Source: UBA4823 sp034436035 (GTDB taxonomy: Bacteria; Chloroflexota; Anaerolineae; Anaerolineales; UBA4823). Taken from it: a stretch of 22,078 nt of DNA. This document shows positions 1 through 7,042 of the stretch, piece by piece; positions within the stretch are counted from its first letter, which is position 1; each line of letters begins with the position of its first letter. The notes beneath the pieces are model-generated. The model saw only the letters and a program-made list of their open reading frames with translations, was not told where the DNA came from and searched no databases. The DNA is taken from NCBI GenBank assembly GCA_034436035.1, contig DAOTVW010000140.1, positions 1 to 22,078 on the forward strand, written 5' to 3'. The translations under genes were made by a program, and so were the position numbers.

Positions 1-400
1 GAATGAGACCTGTCAGGTCTCAACTTAGATGCGTATCGCAACCGTGTTGCCTTTTGAGTTCCATATCCATGCTATCGATTCGGATAGCATAAGCGCGCAT
101 GAGACCTGTCAGGTTTGAAATTGGTGGTGTACCGCGAATGTTTAGCTTTTCTATTTTCATATCCATGCTTTCGATTCGGATAGTATAGGCGCGGGCGGAA
201 ATCAAAAAAAGACCTGACAGGTCTTCGTTTGTGTCTTGCCTTTTGAGTTCCATATCCATGCTTTCGATTCGGATAGCATAGGCGCGAATGAGACCTGTCA
301 GGTCTCAACTTAGATGCGTATCGCAAGCGTCTTGCGTTTTGAGTTCCATATATATATTCGTTTCGGATCACATAGGCGCGAATGAGACCTGTCAGGTATG
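1..400. repeat. Array of five ~95-bp palindrome-bearing repeats (left copy)
   Basis: Five near-identical units follow one another. Each carries the 15-bp odd palindrome AGACCTG(T/A)CAGGTCT or a one-base variant, at 6-20, 102-116, 210-224, 291-305 and 385-399. Spacings are 96, 108, 81 and 94 bp. Between palindromes the units share the blocks GAGTTCCATATCCATGCT, CGATTCGGATAGCATAGG and, in some units, CAACTTAGATGCGTATCGCA. The leftward reading frames through the array are repetitive and Arg/Tyr-rich and have no plausible start signal, so I do not call a protein. The same family is at 21860-22078 in the same orientation. Confidence 0.9.
69..90. repeat. Internal stem-loop of the dispersed repeat
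   Basis: ATGCTATC and GATAGCAT form a perfect 8-bp stem around the loop GATTCG. Other units of the array keep the loop and most of the stem with one or two changes (near 164-185 and 258-279). Each repeat unit therefore has two inverted-repeat elements: this stem-loop and the AGACCTG(T/A)CAGGTCT palindrome. Confidence 0.7.
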
Positions 401-660
401 AATTCGGTGGTGTACTTAAGGCGCTGTCATGCTTGACTAGCGTTCTGGGATGCCGATAAGGCCAAGTCAAACTGGTGTATTTCGGGGTGACCCCTCTGTT
501 CCCTTAATTCTGAACTTCGTAATGGGGGAAAAGGGGGTTGCTTGCAAGAAGATGGCTTCGCCTCTCTCGCCATGACCAGCGCTGGCAGGAAGATTGCTTG
601 CTTTGTTAGTCATGGAAGTTGTTTCCAAAACCACACTTGCAATAGAACCTGAAAAATTAT
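400..660. other. Non-coding stretch with a degenerate short dispersed repeat
   Basis: No credible gene was found here. The only open frame (leftward, 467-679) has no ribosome binding site and unlike-protein composition. Around 545-580 the text AGATGGCTTCGCCTCTCTCG plus CCATGACC resembles the widespread bacterial dispersed repeat of the type AGATTGCTTCG..CTCGCAATGAC. That repeat typically generates spurious open frames containing GHGERxEAI, as seen here on the minus strand. The match is from memory of that repeat type, so it is tentative. Confidence 0.4.
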
Positions 661-752
661 AGAAAAGGCGGGATTTCAAGATTGGCTAAGGCTATTTCGC
701 ATCGATGAGATTATCAATGACGAAGGCCTTAGCTTCTCGGTCGATCCCGCCT
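661..752 (-). terminator. Large hairpin terminator of the gntR-corrinoid operon
   Basis: GGCGGGAT (667-674) pairs with ATCCCGCC (744-751), extended by one A-T pair. Inside, CTAAGGC (686-692) pairs with GCCTTAG (726-732), and TTCG (696-699) with CGAA (721-724). On the minus strand the last stem base is followed directly by TTTTCT (666-661). The structure begins 15 bases after the corrinoid gene stop codon. The position and U-run fit an intrinsic terminator, although the multi-segment stem of about 85 nt is unusually long. Confidence 0.65.
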
Positions 753-766
753 GGACGATTTGAAAA

Positions 767-1393
767 TCAGGCTAGTAATTCCCGAACGACGCGAGTCGCA
801 GTGGACGCATCGGGGGCAAACCCATCCGCACCGATTTTTTGTGCATATTCGGGGGTTACAGGTGCTCCGCCAATGATTACTTTTACTTTATCACGTAAGC
901 CAGCCTGTTGTAAAGCTTGAATCGTCACTGCCATGTTGTTCATAGTGGTAGTGAGTAAGGCAGAGAGTCCGATCACCTGGGCGCCTTCTTTAGCCATTTG
1001 GACAAACTTTTGCGGGTCGACATCGGTACCGAGGTCGTGCACCTCAAAGCCAGCTCCTTCCAGCATCATCGCAACCAGATTTTTCCCGATGTCATGTAAA
1101 TCCCCTTTGACGGTACCGATTGCAATTTTCCCAGCGGCTTTAACGCCACCTTGAACGAGATGGGGTTTTAGAATGTGCAAACCGGCTTGCATTGCCCTGG
1201 CGGCAATGAGCATTTCGGGGACAAAAAAGTCACCTTGTTCATATCGTCGGCCAACCTCATCCATGGCAGCAATGAGGGCTTTATTGAGAATGTCACTGGC
1301 AGAATGACCTTCATCTAAAGCTTTTTTAACCTGGCTTTCCACTTCTTCAGCTTCGCCATCAATCACGTGTTGGTAAATTGTATCGAGGATCAT
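767..1393 (-). CDS. Corrinoid protein of methyltransferase system (MtbC/MttC type)
   Basis: This 208-residue cytoplasmic cobalamin carrier should accept a methyl group from an MttB-type substrate methyltransferase and pass it on as methyl-Co(III). An N-terminal four-helix cap (about residues 1-85) precedes a Rossmann-like B12-binding domain (about 88-208). The signature GDLHDIGKN (97-105) contains His100, the expected lower axial cobalt ligand. SALLTTT (144-150) and GGAPVT (175-180) are the other B12-pocket motifs. Length matches the MtbC/MttC/MtmC family. The start ATG follows AAGGAAAGAGAA. The gene lies 57 bp after the GntR regulator and probably shares its transcript, divergent from the operon carrying the two mttB-like genes. 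The cognate methyl donor cannot be read from this protein alone. Confidence 0.93.
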   Translation of the reverse strand: MILDTIYQHVIDGEAEEVESQVKKALDEGHSASDILNKALIAAMDEVGRRYEQGDFFVPEMLIAARAMQAGLHILKPHLVQGGVKAAGKIAIGTVKGDLHDIGKNLVAMMLEGAGFEVHDLGTDVDPQKFVQMAKEGAQVIGLSALLTTTMNNMAVTIQALQQAGLRDKVKVIIGGAPVTPEYAQKIGADGFAPDASTATRVVRELLA

Positions 1394-1450
1394 AGCATTT
1401 CTCTTTCCTTGTGATGGTTTGGTTTCTAAAAGATAGCAGCCGATGATGTG

Positions 1451-2113
1451 TCACCGGACTGTATCTACATGCCAACTGTTTGCTCGTTCTTCCAAAATTT
1501 CATCAATGATTTCGTCATGTGAAGGTTCAATATCATCTAGTAATGCGCGGCGAGCCCCTTCGAGATCATGTTTTTCGAGGGCATCCACAATACGGGCATG
1601 GGTAAATTCCTGGGAAAGACCCGCATGGCGCAGAACCATGAACCTTGCTAAGCGGTCATGCAAGCGTCCAATTGTTTCAGCTAATTCGACATTGCCTGAT
1701 GCTAGTGCAAGCGTGTAATGAAAGCGGCGGTTTTCGTCGGTATACCGGTCGTAGGATTCATCGTCATCCCCCGTGTAACCAGCGTGTACTGAACGCAGTT
1801 CGCGAATTTGTTCTGGCGTGATGCGTGGTGCAGCCCTCTCTACAGCTGCAATTTCAAGGATTTTCCGTAATTCCATCATGTCCCGTAATTGTTTTAGAGT
1901 CATGCGGGTGACGAAATAACCGGAGCGCGGTTTGATCGTTACCAGGCCTTCTTGGGTGAGCATTTGGAGGGCATCGCGTAACGGTGTGATGCTGGTATTA
2001 TATTGGTGTGCGATTTGATTGACATCCAAACGTTCCCCTGGCTTGCGATGTCCCATAATGATGGAACGCCGAATCTCGCGGTAAATGGTTGATTTAGAAG
2101 TAGTACTTGTCAT
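1451..2113 (-). CDS. GntR-family regulator, FadR subfamily (FCD domain)
   Basis: This 220-residue transcription factor has an N-terminal winged helix (about residues 5-68), with the recognition region TPLRDALQMLTQEGL and wing TIKPRSGYFV. A helical FCD ligand domain follows (about 75-210). FCD metal/ligand-site residues are visible: Asp-x-x-x-Phe-His-like ENRRFH, a His in EFTHARI and a His in EPSHDE. I start at ATG 2113 because AAAAGG lies about 7 bases upstream. An ATG 18 codons earlier would put residues over the promoter and lacks a good ribosome binding site. It precedes the corrinoid gene and is divergent from the transport/methyltransferase operon, so it likely controls both and is autoregulated. 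FadR-type GntR proteins usually sense a carboxylate or amino-acid-like effector; the effector here is unknown. Confidence 0.9.
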   Translation of the reverse strand: MTSTTSKSTIYREIRRSIIMGHRKPGERLDVNQIAHQYNTSITPLRDALQMLTQEGLVTIKPRSGYFVTRMTLKQLRDMMELRKILEIAAVERAAPRITPEQIRELRSVHAGYTGDDDESYDRYTDENRRFHYTLALASGNVELAETIGRLHDRLARFMVLRHAGLSQEFTHARIVDALEKHDLEGARRALLDDIEPSHDEIIDEILEERANSWHVDTVR

Positions 2114-2153
2114 TTCAAACCTTTTCTGTTCCCAATTTACTAGCGCTCCGCAC

Positions 2154-2163
2154 TGATATATCA
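2154..2163. promoter_or_regulatory. Candidate GntR operator 1 (TGATATATCA)
   Basis: A perfect 10-bp palindrome lies 40 bp before the gntR start. A near copy, TGATATATTA, sits 31 bp away (three helical turns). Assigning it to the adjacent GntR protein is inference. Confidence 0.5.
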
Positions 2164-2176
2164 ACAATAATAATAC

Positions 2177-2205
2177 TTGACAACTGATATATTAGATGAT
2201 ATTAT
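2177..2205 (+). promoter_or_regulatory. Sigma-70-type promoter for the rightward operon
   Basis: TTGACA (2177-2182) is a perfect -35. A 17-bp spacer separates it from TATTAT (2200-2205). The spacer contains operator-like TGATATATTA (2185-2194). Transcription would start near 2212, leaving a leader of about 197 nt before the binding-protein gene. Confidence 0.65.
2185..2194. promoter_or_regulatory. Candidate GntR operator 2 (TGATATATTA)
   Basis: A near-perfect copy of the palindrome at 2154-2163. It lies between the -35 and -10 of the rightward promoter and covers the -10 of the leftward one, so binding here could repress both directions. Confidence 0.5.
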
Positions 2206-2217
2206 AAAAAATGTCAA
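2189..2217 (-). promoter_or_regulatory. Leftward promoter for gntR-corrinoid operon
   Basis: On the minus strand TTGACA (2217-2212), a 17-bp spacer and TAATAT (2194-2189) form a promoter that overlaps the rightward one face to face. A second, weaker leftward pair (TTGTCA 2183-2178, TATATC 2160-2155, 17-bp spacer) is also possible. Confidence 0.5.
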
Positions 2218-2408
2218 TAGTATAAATTAATATATTCAAAATGTTCACTTGGAGGTGCACCAGACCAAACATACTAAGCGGTGTTTTCTCCCACAATCGT
2301 TTTCTTTCGTGCAGGTTAATATAAACCGGTTTAGCAATTTTGCCAAGTAAGAAGCCGGCCAAATCAGTAACATTTTTTACCTTATTCATTTACGGAGGAA
2401 AATCCCCA
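2212..2408 (+). promoter_or_regulatory. Long 5' leader of the transport/methyltransferase operon
   Basis: About 197 nt separate the predicted transcription start from the binding-protein ATG. Short inverted repeats such as GCAATTTTGC are visible, but I could not recognise a cobalamin or other known riboswitch; no B12-box-like sequence was found. The leader ends with the strong ribosome binding site GGAGG (2394-2398), 10 bases before the ATG. Confidence 0.35.
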
Positions 2409-4121
2409 ATGGAACAGAAGAAAATTCATCCCCTCATTCCCGAAGCGCAAGAGATGCTCCGCAAGAATCAAATCACGCGCGGCGAGTTTCTGCGCTTGTC
2501 CACATTGTTGGGCATGTCAATTGCTGGTGCAAAATTCTTAGCAGCCTGTGCTCAACCTACTCCTACTGAAGTTGCAGCTCCCACGGCCGTGCCGCCTACG
2601 GCGATACCCGCCACCGAAGCGCCCACTGTCGCTCCCACAGCTACCACCGCATCATCTATCGTGCGCGGTGGCGTTATTCGCGCCGCGACCCGCGTGGAAC
2701 GGGTAGACCATCCAGCTCGTTTTTCGCTTGTCAGCCAATCTCATCCATGGCGGCATGTCTTCGATTACCTGACCTACACTGACCCTAAGGGAATCACCTC
2801 TCCCTACTTGCTGGAAAAATGGGAAGTAAGTGATGACCTGATGACCTGGACATTATATGTGAAACAGGGCATCAAATTCAACAATGGCAAAGAATTAACC
2901 GCCGATGATGTCGTCTTCAACTTCAACCAGTGGTTAGACAAAGATGTAGGTTCCTCCATCATGGGCTCAATGAGCTATCTCGATAAGAGTGGTGTAGAGA
3001 AGAAAGACAATTACACTGTTGTCCTGCACCTTAAAGATCCCTCCATTTTTGTCCCTGAGCATTTATTCCATTATGCGGCTTGCGTTCTGCCGAAAGAGTT
3101 CGGTGGCGATATCACTCGTGAACCGATTGGTACTGGCGCTTTCACCATGGAGGAATATGTTCCCGGTGAGCGTTGTCGGCTTAAAAGAAGGGAAGATTAC
3201 TGGCGCATGGGCGAAGATGGAAAACCATTACCATATCTCGATGAGATTGTGATGGTTCAGCTGGGTGAAGACCGAACCCCTGACTTGGCAGCCTTGCAGA
3301 GCGGTCAGGTTGATACGATCATTGAACCCACCGTAGCAATTTGGGAAGGTGTCAAAGATGATCCTCGTTATGAGGTCATTTCTACTCCAACAGCTGCTAC
3401 GCGTGTTTTGCGAGTGCGGGTTGATCAAGAACCATGGACGAAAAATGAAGTTCGTCTCGCCCTTAAACACTGCCATAACCGCGAAAAGATTTTGGCTTTA
3501 GCTTTGCAAGGGCAAGGAACGATTGGAAATGATAGCCATGTTGCCCCTGCCCAGCCGGAATATGTGGACATCCCACCTTATCCATTTGATCCTGCAAAAG
3601 CCAAAGAATTATTGGCGCAAGCTGGTTACCCAGATGGTGTAACCGTTGAATTGGTGGTGGCGAGCGATTGGCCAGAGTCCATGGCGTATGCGCAAGCGTT
3701 GAAAGAAGATGCTGCTGCAGGTGGATTTACGATCAATTTGAAGCCTATGCCCGCAAGCCAATATTGGGATGGCTGGACAGATTGGAACATGGGCATTACC
3801 TGGTGGTCACACCGCACATTGGCGCCCATGTTGCTCCCACTCGCTTATATCTCTGATGATACTGGCAAGCCAGTGCCTTGGAACGAGACGCGCTGGGTTG
3901 ATGAAGAGTTCAATGCGCTTGTCAAAGAATCAATGAAAACGCTTGACTTAGATAAGCGGCGCGAGATTATTGGCAAATGCGAACAAATTCAAAAAGAACG
4001 TGGTTCTATTTGTACACCGTTCTTCATGAACGTTTGGAAGATCTATGATAAGAAATTTCATGGCATTGTTCCATCGCCAGAAGAATTCGCGATCTTCCAT
4101 GAGACATGGAAAGAAGCATAA
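2409..4121 (+). CDS. Extracellular solute-binding lipoprotein, family 5 (peptide/nickel type)
   Basis: This 570-residue substrate-capturing lipoprotein belongs to an ABC importer of the peptide/nickel/opine class. I start at ATG 2409 because GGAGG lies just upstream; the frame extends to a TTG at 2340 without any signal. The N-terminus is an unusually long n-region, then TRGEFLRLS, a hydrophobic stretch and lipobox FLAAC with Cys47. A Thr/Pro/Ala-rich tether (about 48-85) follows, before the large bilobal SBP_bac_5 domain (about 88-570), with typical segments such as TADDVVFNFNQW and YPFDPAKAKELLAQAGYPDG. It is the first gene of the operon and is followed by a 14-bp perfect hairpin, which may raise its mRNA level relative to the permeases. 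Family members bind peptides, opines, metals or betaine-like solutes. The neighbouring methyltransferases suggest a methylated amino-acid-like ligand, which is inference. Confidence 0.92.
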   Translation: MEQKKIHPLIPEAQEMLRKNQITRGEFLRLSTLLGMSIAGAKFLAACAQPTPTEVAAPTAVPPTAIPATEAPTVAPTATTASSIVRGGVIRAATRVERVDHPARFSLVSQSHPWRHVFDYLTYTDPKGITSPYLLEKWEVSDDLMTWTLYVKQGIKFNNGKELTADDVVFNFNQWLDKDVGSSIMGSMSYLDKSGVEKKDNYTVVLHLKDPSIFVPEHLFHYAACVLPKEFGGDITREPIGTGAFTMEEYVPGERCRLKRREDYWRMGEDGKPLPYLDEIVMVQLGEDRTPDLAALQSGQVDTIIEPTVAIWEGVKDDPRYEVISTPTAATRVLRVRVDQEPWTKNEVRLALKHCHNREKILALALQGQGTIGNDSHVAPAQPEYVDIPPYPFDPAKAKELLAQAGYPDGVTVELVVASDWPESMAYAQALKEDAAAGGFTINLKPMPASQYWDGWTDWNMGITWWSHRTLAPMLLPLAYISDDTGKPVPWNETRWVDEEFNALVKESMKTLDLDKRREIIGKCEQIQKERGSICTPFFMNVWKIYDKKFHGIVPSPEEFAIFHETWKEA

Positions 4122-4133
4122 GGTTTACGGATA

Positions 4134-4168
4134 GCTTTGTCGCCAGGAATTTTCCCTGGCGACAAAGC
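4134..4168 (+). repeat. Perfect 14-bp hairpin between binding protein and first mttB-like gene
   Basis: GCTTTGTCGCCAGG (4134-4147) and CCTGGCGACAAAGC (4155-4168) flank a 7-nt loop. It starts 13 bases after the binding-protein stop. No U-run follows (next bases AGTTTACAA), so it may stabilise upstream mRNA or attenuate partially rather than terminate fully. Confidence 0.75.
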
Positions 4169-4209
4169 AGTTTACAATTATGATGGTCATTGTTTTAAGG
4201 TAAAAAAAT

Positions 4210-5664
4210 ATGATCGAAACCCATGGAACCAGTATGACAAGTGCCCATTACACCCGAATGGGACAAGAAGAGTGCGAGAAAATCCACCTTGCCAGTCTGG
4301 AAATACTCTGGCGGATTGGCATCGATGTGCATGATGAAAAAGCGCGAGAAATATTTAAGAAAGCAGGCGCGAAAGTAGATGGTATCCGCGTCCGGATTCC
4401 AGAACATTTGGTAACCAAAGCTTTACTAACTGTCCCGAAAAGGATAACCCTGTATGATCGGAATGGAAAATCAGCCATCCGAGCTGGTGGCTATAATTCC
4501 TATTTCGGTGGTGGTTCGGACTGCTTGAATATTTTAGATCACCGTACCGGGCAAAGGCGCAAGCCTACCCTTCAAGATGTCAAAGATGCGATTATTTTAA
4601 TGGATGCGCTGCCTGAAATTGACTTTGTTATGTCCGCCTTCTTGCCAGAGGATGTGGATCAACGGATCTATGATCGTTACCAGATGGAAGTGATGCTGAA
4701 CAACACCACAAAACCTATTGTTTTTGTTACACCGGATTTCGAGGGCTGTGTAGCTGCAGTAGAGATGTGCGAAGCAGTGGCGGGGGGAGCGGAAGCGTTC
4801 CAGAAAAAGCCCTTTGCTACATGTTACATCAATGTGACATCTGGGATGGTTGCCAATGCTGAGGCGTTGCAGAAGTGCATGTATCTCGCGGAGAAAGGTT
4901 TACCACAATTGTATATACCCCTCAATGCAGGGGGTGTCAATTCACCAGCTACAACCGCAGGCTGTTTGGCTTCGATGAATGCAGGTACTCTCTTGGGGAT
5001 TGTCCTATCCCAATTGGTTCGGGAAGGCGCGGCCGTAGCGATGCCCGGTTGGAATGGTGGTCCATACAATTTGCAAACCATGGTTGGAAATTATGTATTG
5101 GCAGATGAACAGGGCGTCGCAACCTCTATGGGTAAATATTACGATTTACCCGTTTTTGGGCTGGGTGGTAGTACGGATTCAAAAGTTCTTGACCAGCAAT
5201 GTGCCTTTGAGGCAACAATTAGCCTGGTAACAGCCTTGTTACATGGTGCCAATATTGTTCATGATGTCGGTTTTATGGACGCCGGCTTACAAGGTTCGCT
5301 GCCATTAATCGCTATGTGTAATGAATATCTCGGTTTCTTGCGGGCGGCAACCAAAGGAGTAGCCGTAAATGATGAAACCTTAGCAATTGATGTCATCGAA
5401 GAACTCGGTCCGACAGGCAGTTATCTGGGCCATCCCCACACAATACGGCATTACAAGGAGCCGTTTTATTCAAAACTGATTGACAAAAACCCCCACTCTG
5501 TTTGGATGAAACGAGGTGGGACTACGATGGAAGAACGGGCTGCCAAACTTGTTGATGAAATCTTAGAAAAGCACCAGGTTGAACCATTACCAGAAAGTGT
5601 TCAAAAGGATATCAAGAAAATTGTTGCCCGAGAGCAAGATTGGATCAACTCTCGCGGTGCATAG
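4210..5664 (+). CDS. MttB-family corrinoid-dependent methyltransferase, non-pyrrolysine (copy 1)
   Basis: This 484-residue cytoplasmic TIM-barrel methyltransferase of the trimethylamine/glycine-betaine methyltransferase superfamily should move a methyl group from a quaternary amine or similar onto the Co(I) corrinoid protein encoded at 767-1393. Family segments include YFGGGSDCLNILDHRTGQRR (about 98-117), GLGGSTDSK (317-325) and HDVGFMD (351-357). The frame has no internal TAG, so it does not use pyrrolysine; this places it with non-Pyl members such as MtgB (glycine betaine), MtpB (proline betaine) and MtcB (carnitine) rather than archaeal MttB. The start ATG follows AAGG by 9 bases, a modest signal. 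It lies between binding protein and permease genes and is bracketed by two perfect hairpins. A second family member of the same length is at 13178. The substrate is unknown. Confidence 0.9.
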   Translation: MIETHGTSMTSAHYTRMGQEECEKIHLASLEILWRIGIDVHDEKAREIFKKAGAKVDGIRVRIPEHLVTKALLTVPKRITLYDRNGKSAIRAGGYNSYFGGGSDCLNILDHRTGQRRKPTLQDVKDAIILMDALPEIDFVMSAFLPEDVDQRIYDRYQMEVMLNNTTKPIVFVTPDFEGCVAAVEMCEAVAGGAEAFQKKPFATCYINVTSGMVANAEALQKCMYLAEKGLPQLYIPLNAGGVNSPATTAGCLASMNAGTLLGIVLSQLVREGAAVAMPGWNGGPYNLQTMVGNYVLADEQGVATSMGKYYDLPVFGLGGSTDSKVLDQQCAFEATISLVTALLHGANIVHDVGFMDAGLQGSLPLIAMCNEYLGFLRAATKGVAVNDETLAIDVIEELGPTGSYLGHPHTIRHYKEPFYSKLIDKNPHSVWMKRGGTTMEERAAKLVDEILEKHQVEPLPESVQKDIKKIVAREQDWINSRGA

Positions 5665-5666
5665 AA

Positions 5667-5709
5667 AAACAGGTGACAGCCTCATGTGTAAATAAGCTGT
5701 CACCTGTTT
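5667..5709 (+). repeat. Perfect 14-bp hairpin between mttB-like gene and permease
   Basis: AAACAGGTGACAGC (5667-5680) and GCTGTCACCTGTTT (5696-5709) flank a 15-nt loop. It begins two bases after the mttB-like stop and ends just before the permease ribosome binding site (AGGAGAGG, 5710 on). Only three T residues end the stem, so full termination is doubtful. Differential expression or RNA processing is plausible. Confidence 0.75.
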
Positions 5710-5719
5710 AGGAGAGGCA

Positions 5720-7030
5720 ATGGCGCGTTACATTGTTCGAAGATTATTCACCATGCTCCTGACCATGTTTTTGGTCTCCATTCTGGTATTTGCGATTGTA
5801 GAAATTGCACCCGGTAATGTAGCTCGTAATATCCTGGGTGCTTATGCCACACCCGAACAAGAAAAGTCCATGCAGAATCAGCTTGGGCTAGACCGACCGG
5901 TGGTAATCCGGTATATCTCTTGGTTGATCGGTTCTGATTGGCAAGCAAGCCGAGTGGTTGGCTATCCGTTAAAAGAGATCGTTATCAGTGAAGGTGTGGT
6001 AGCAAAATATCATCAATGGTGGGCGGTGGATAAGAATGGTGATTTAGTGCAATGGGACGTGCAAGATGGTAAGCTCTTCAAATTGGTGCGCCAGAATGAT
6101 GGTAGCACGAAACAGGTTGAAGATGATCAAGAATGGAAAGTCAACGCGGAGGGAAAACATTATTTTTGGGGAATTGATAATGCCAACCGGGCAGCTTTGT
6201 GGGTAGAAGGCGAAGGCGGAGTGGAATACCGCTATGAATACTCCGGTTGGATTGCGACTACTGATTCGCCAGTGGATTACATTCCGCTCACGAAAGGGCT
6301 TGTGCGCGGTGATATGGGGATATCCTTGCGCTACAAAAAGCCTGTTGCGGAGGTCATCGCTCGTCGTTTTACCAATTCCCTGATTTTAGCCAGTCTGGCT
6401 ATTCTCATTTCTATTCCTTTGGCGATCTTGTTAGGGTTGTTGGCTGGGTTGAATGAAGGGAAACCTTTAGATCGTATTATCTCCATAGGCGGATTGGTTA
6501 CCGCTGCCTCACCTGATTTTGCGACCGGCATAATCTTAATCATGATTTTCGCCTTATGGTTGAAGATCTTACCAGGCGCTACCGTTTTTATGGAGGATAA
6601 CGCTGTCCTAAAAGATCCGCGTTTACTGGTTCTACCAGTGCTAACAGCAAGTTTGGTTGAAATTGGCTATGTCGTCAGGATGACACGCGCCAGTGTGGTT
6701 GAAGTGATGAACAGCCCTTATGTGCGTACTGCTATATTAAAGGGTTTGAGCAACCGTCAGGTAGTCTTCCGCCATGTGTTACGAAATGCGATGATGGCAC
6801 CGATTACTGTGATTATGTTACATGTAAACTGGTTTATCGGTGGTCTTGTCGTGGTCGAATCGGTATTTGGTTACCCTGGTTTAGGAAACTTAATCCTTAA
6901 CGCTGCGCTGTATAAGGATGTTTACACCATTGAAGCTTCGTCGATGATTCTGATTGTATTAGCAGTCGGGACTCAATTACTGGCAGATATTATTTATGCA
7001 TTGATTAACCCGCGTATTCGTTACTCATAG
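5720..7030 (+). CDS. ABC transporter permease, DppB/OppB type, with periplasmic insertion
   Basis: This 436-residue inner-membrane permease has a signature first helix (MARYIVRRLFTMLLTMF on), APGNVA after it, and LGLDRPVVIRYISWL at 55-69. The transmembrane core (about 218-430) includes the cytoplasmic EAA-type coupling loop at about 334-357 (YVRTAILKGLSNRQVVFRHV). Typical DppB proteins are 310-340 residues long. Here about 115-120 extra residues (about 74-192) sit between the first periplasmic segment and the conserved GDMGISLRYKKPV. The insert is rich in Trp, Tyr, Gly and charged residues, as in a small beta domain, and would lie outside the membrane, where the binding protein docks. RBS AGGAGAGG is five bases before the ATG. 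It pairs with the DppC-type permease 12 bp downstream. Confidence 0.93.
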   Translation: MARYIVRRLFTMLLTMFLVSILVFAIVEIAPGNVARNILGAYATPEQEKSMQNQLGLDRPVVIRYISWLIGSDWQASRVVGYPLKEIVISEGVVAKYHQWWAVDKNGDLVQWDVQDGKLFKLVRQNDGSTKQVEDDQEWKVNAEGKHYFWGIDNANRAALWVEGEGGVEYRYEYSGWIATTDSPVDYIPLTKGLVRGDMGISLRYKKPVAEVIARRFTNSLILASLAILISIPLAILLGLLAGLNEGKPLDRIISIGGLVTAASPDFATGIILIMIFALWLKILPGATVFMEDNAVLKDPRLLVLPVLTASLVEIGYVVRMTRASVVEVMNSPYVRTAILKGLSNRQVVFRHVLRNAMMAPITVIMLHVNWFIGGLVVVESVFGYPGLGNLILNAALYKDVYTIEASSMILIVLAVGTQLLADIIYALINPRIRYS

Positions 7031-7042
7031 GCCGAAACAAGA

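Noticed and set aside
1..400. Possible CRISPR array
   Set aside because: Spacing (81-108 bp) is too long and irregular, the sequence between palindromes is itself repeated, and no cas genes are present.
72..470. Leftward open frame of 132 codons through the left repeat array
   Set aside because: It is the translation of the repeat units, with periodic Arg/Tyr-rich segments, no ribosome binding site and no protein-like composition.
2212..2408. Cobalamin riboswitch
   Set aside because: No B12-box-like or other recognisable aptamer sequence was found on the transcribed strand.
4210..5664. Pyrrolysine-containing MttB with in-frame amber codon
   Set aside because: The reading frame runs without any TAG to its terminal stop. 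The same is true of the copy at 13178-14632.
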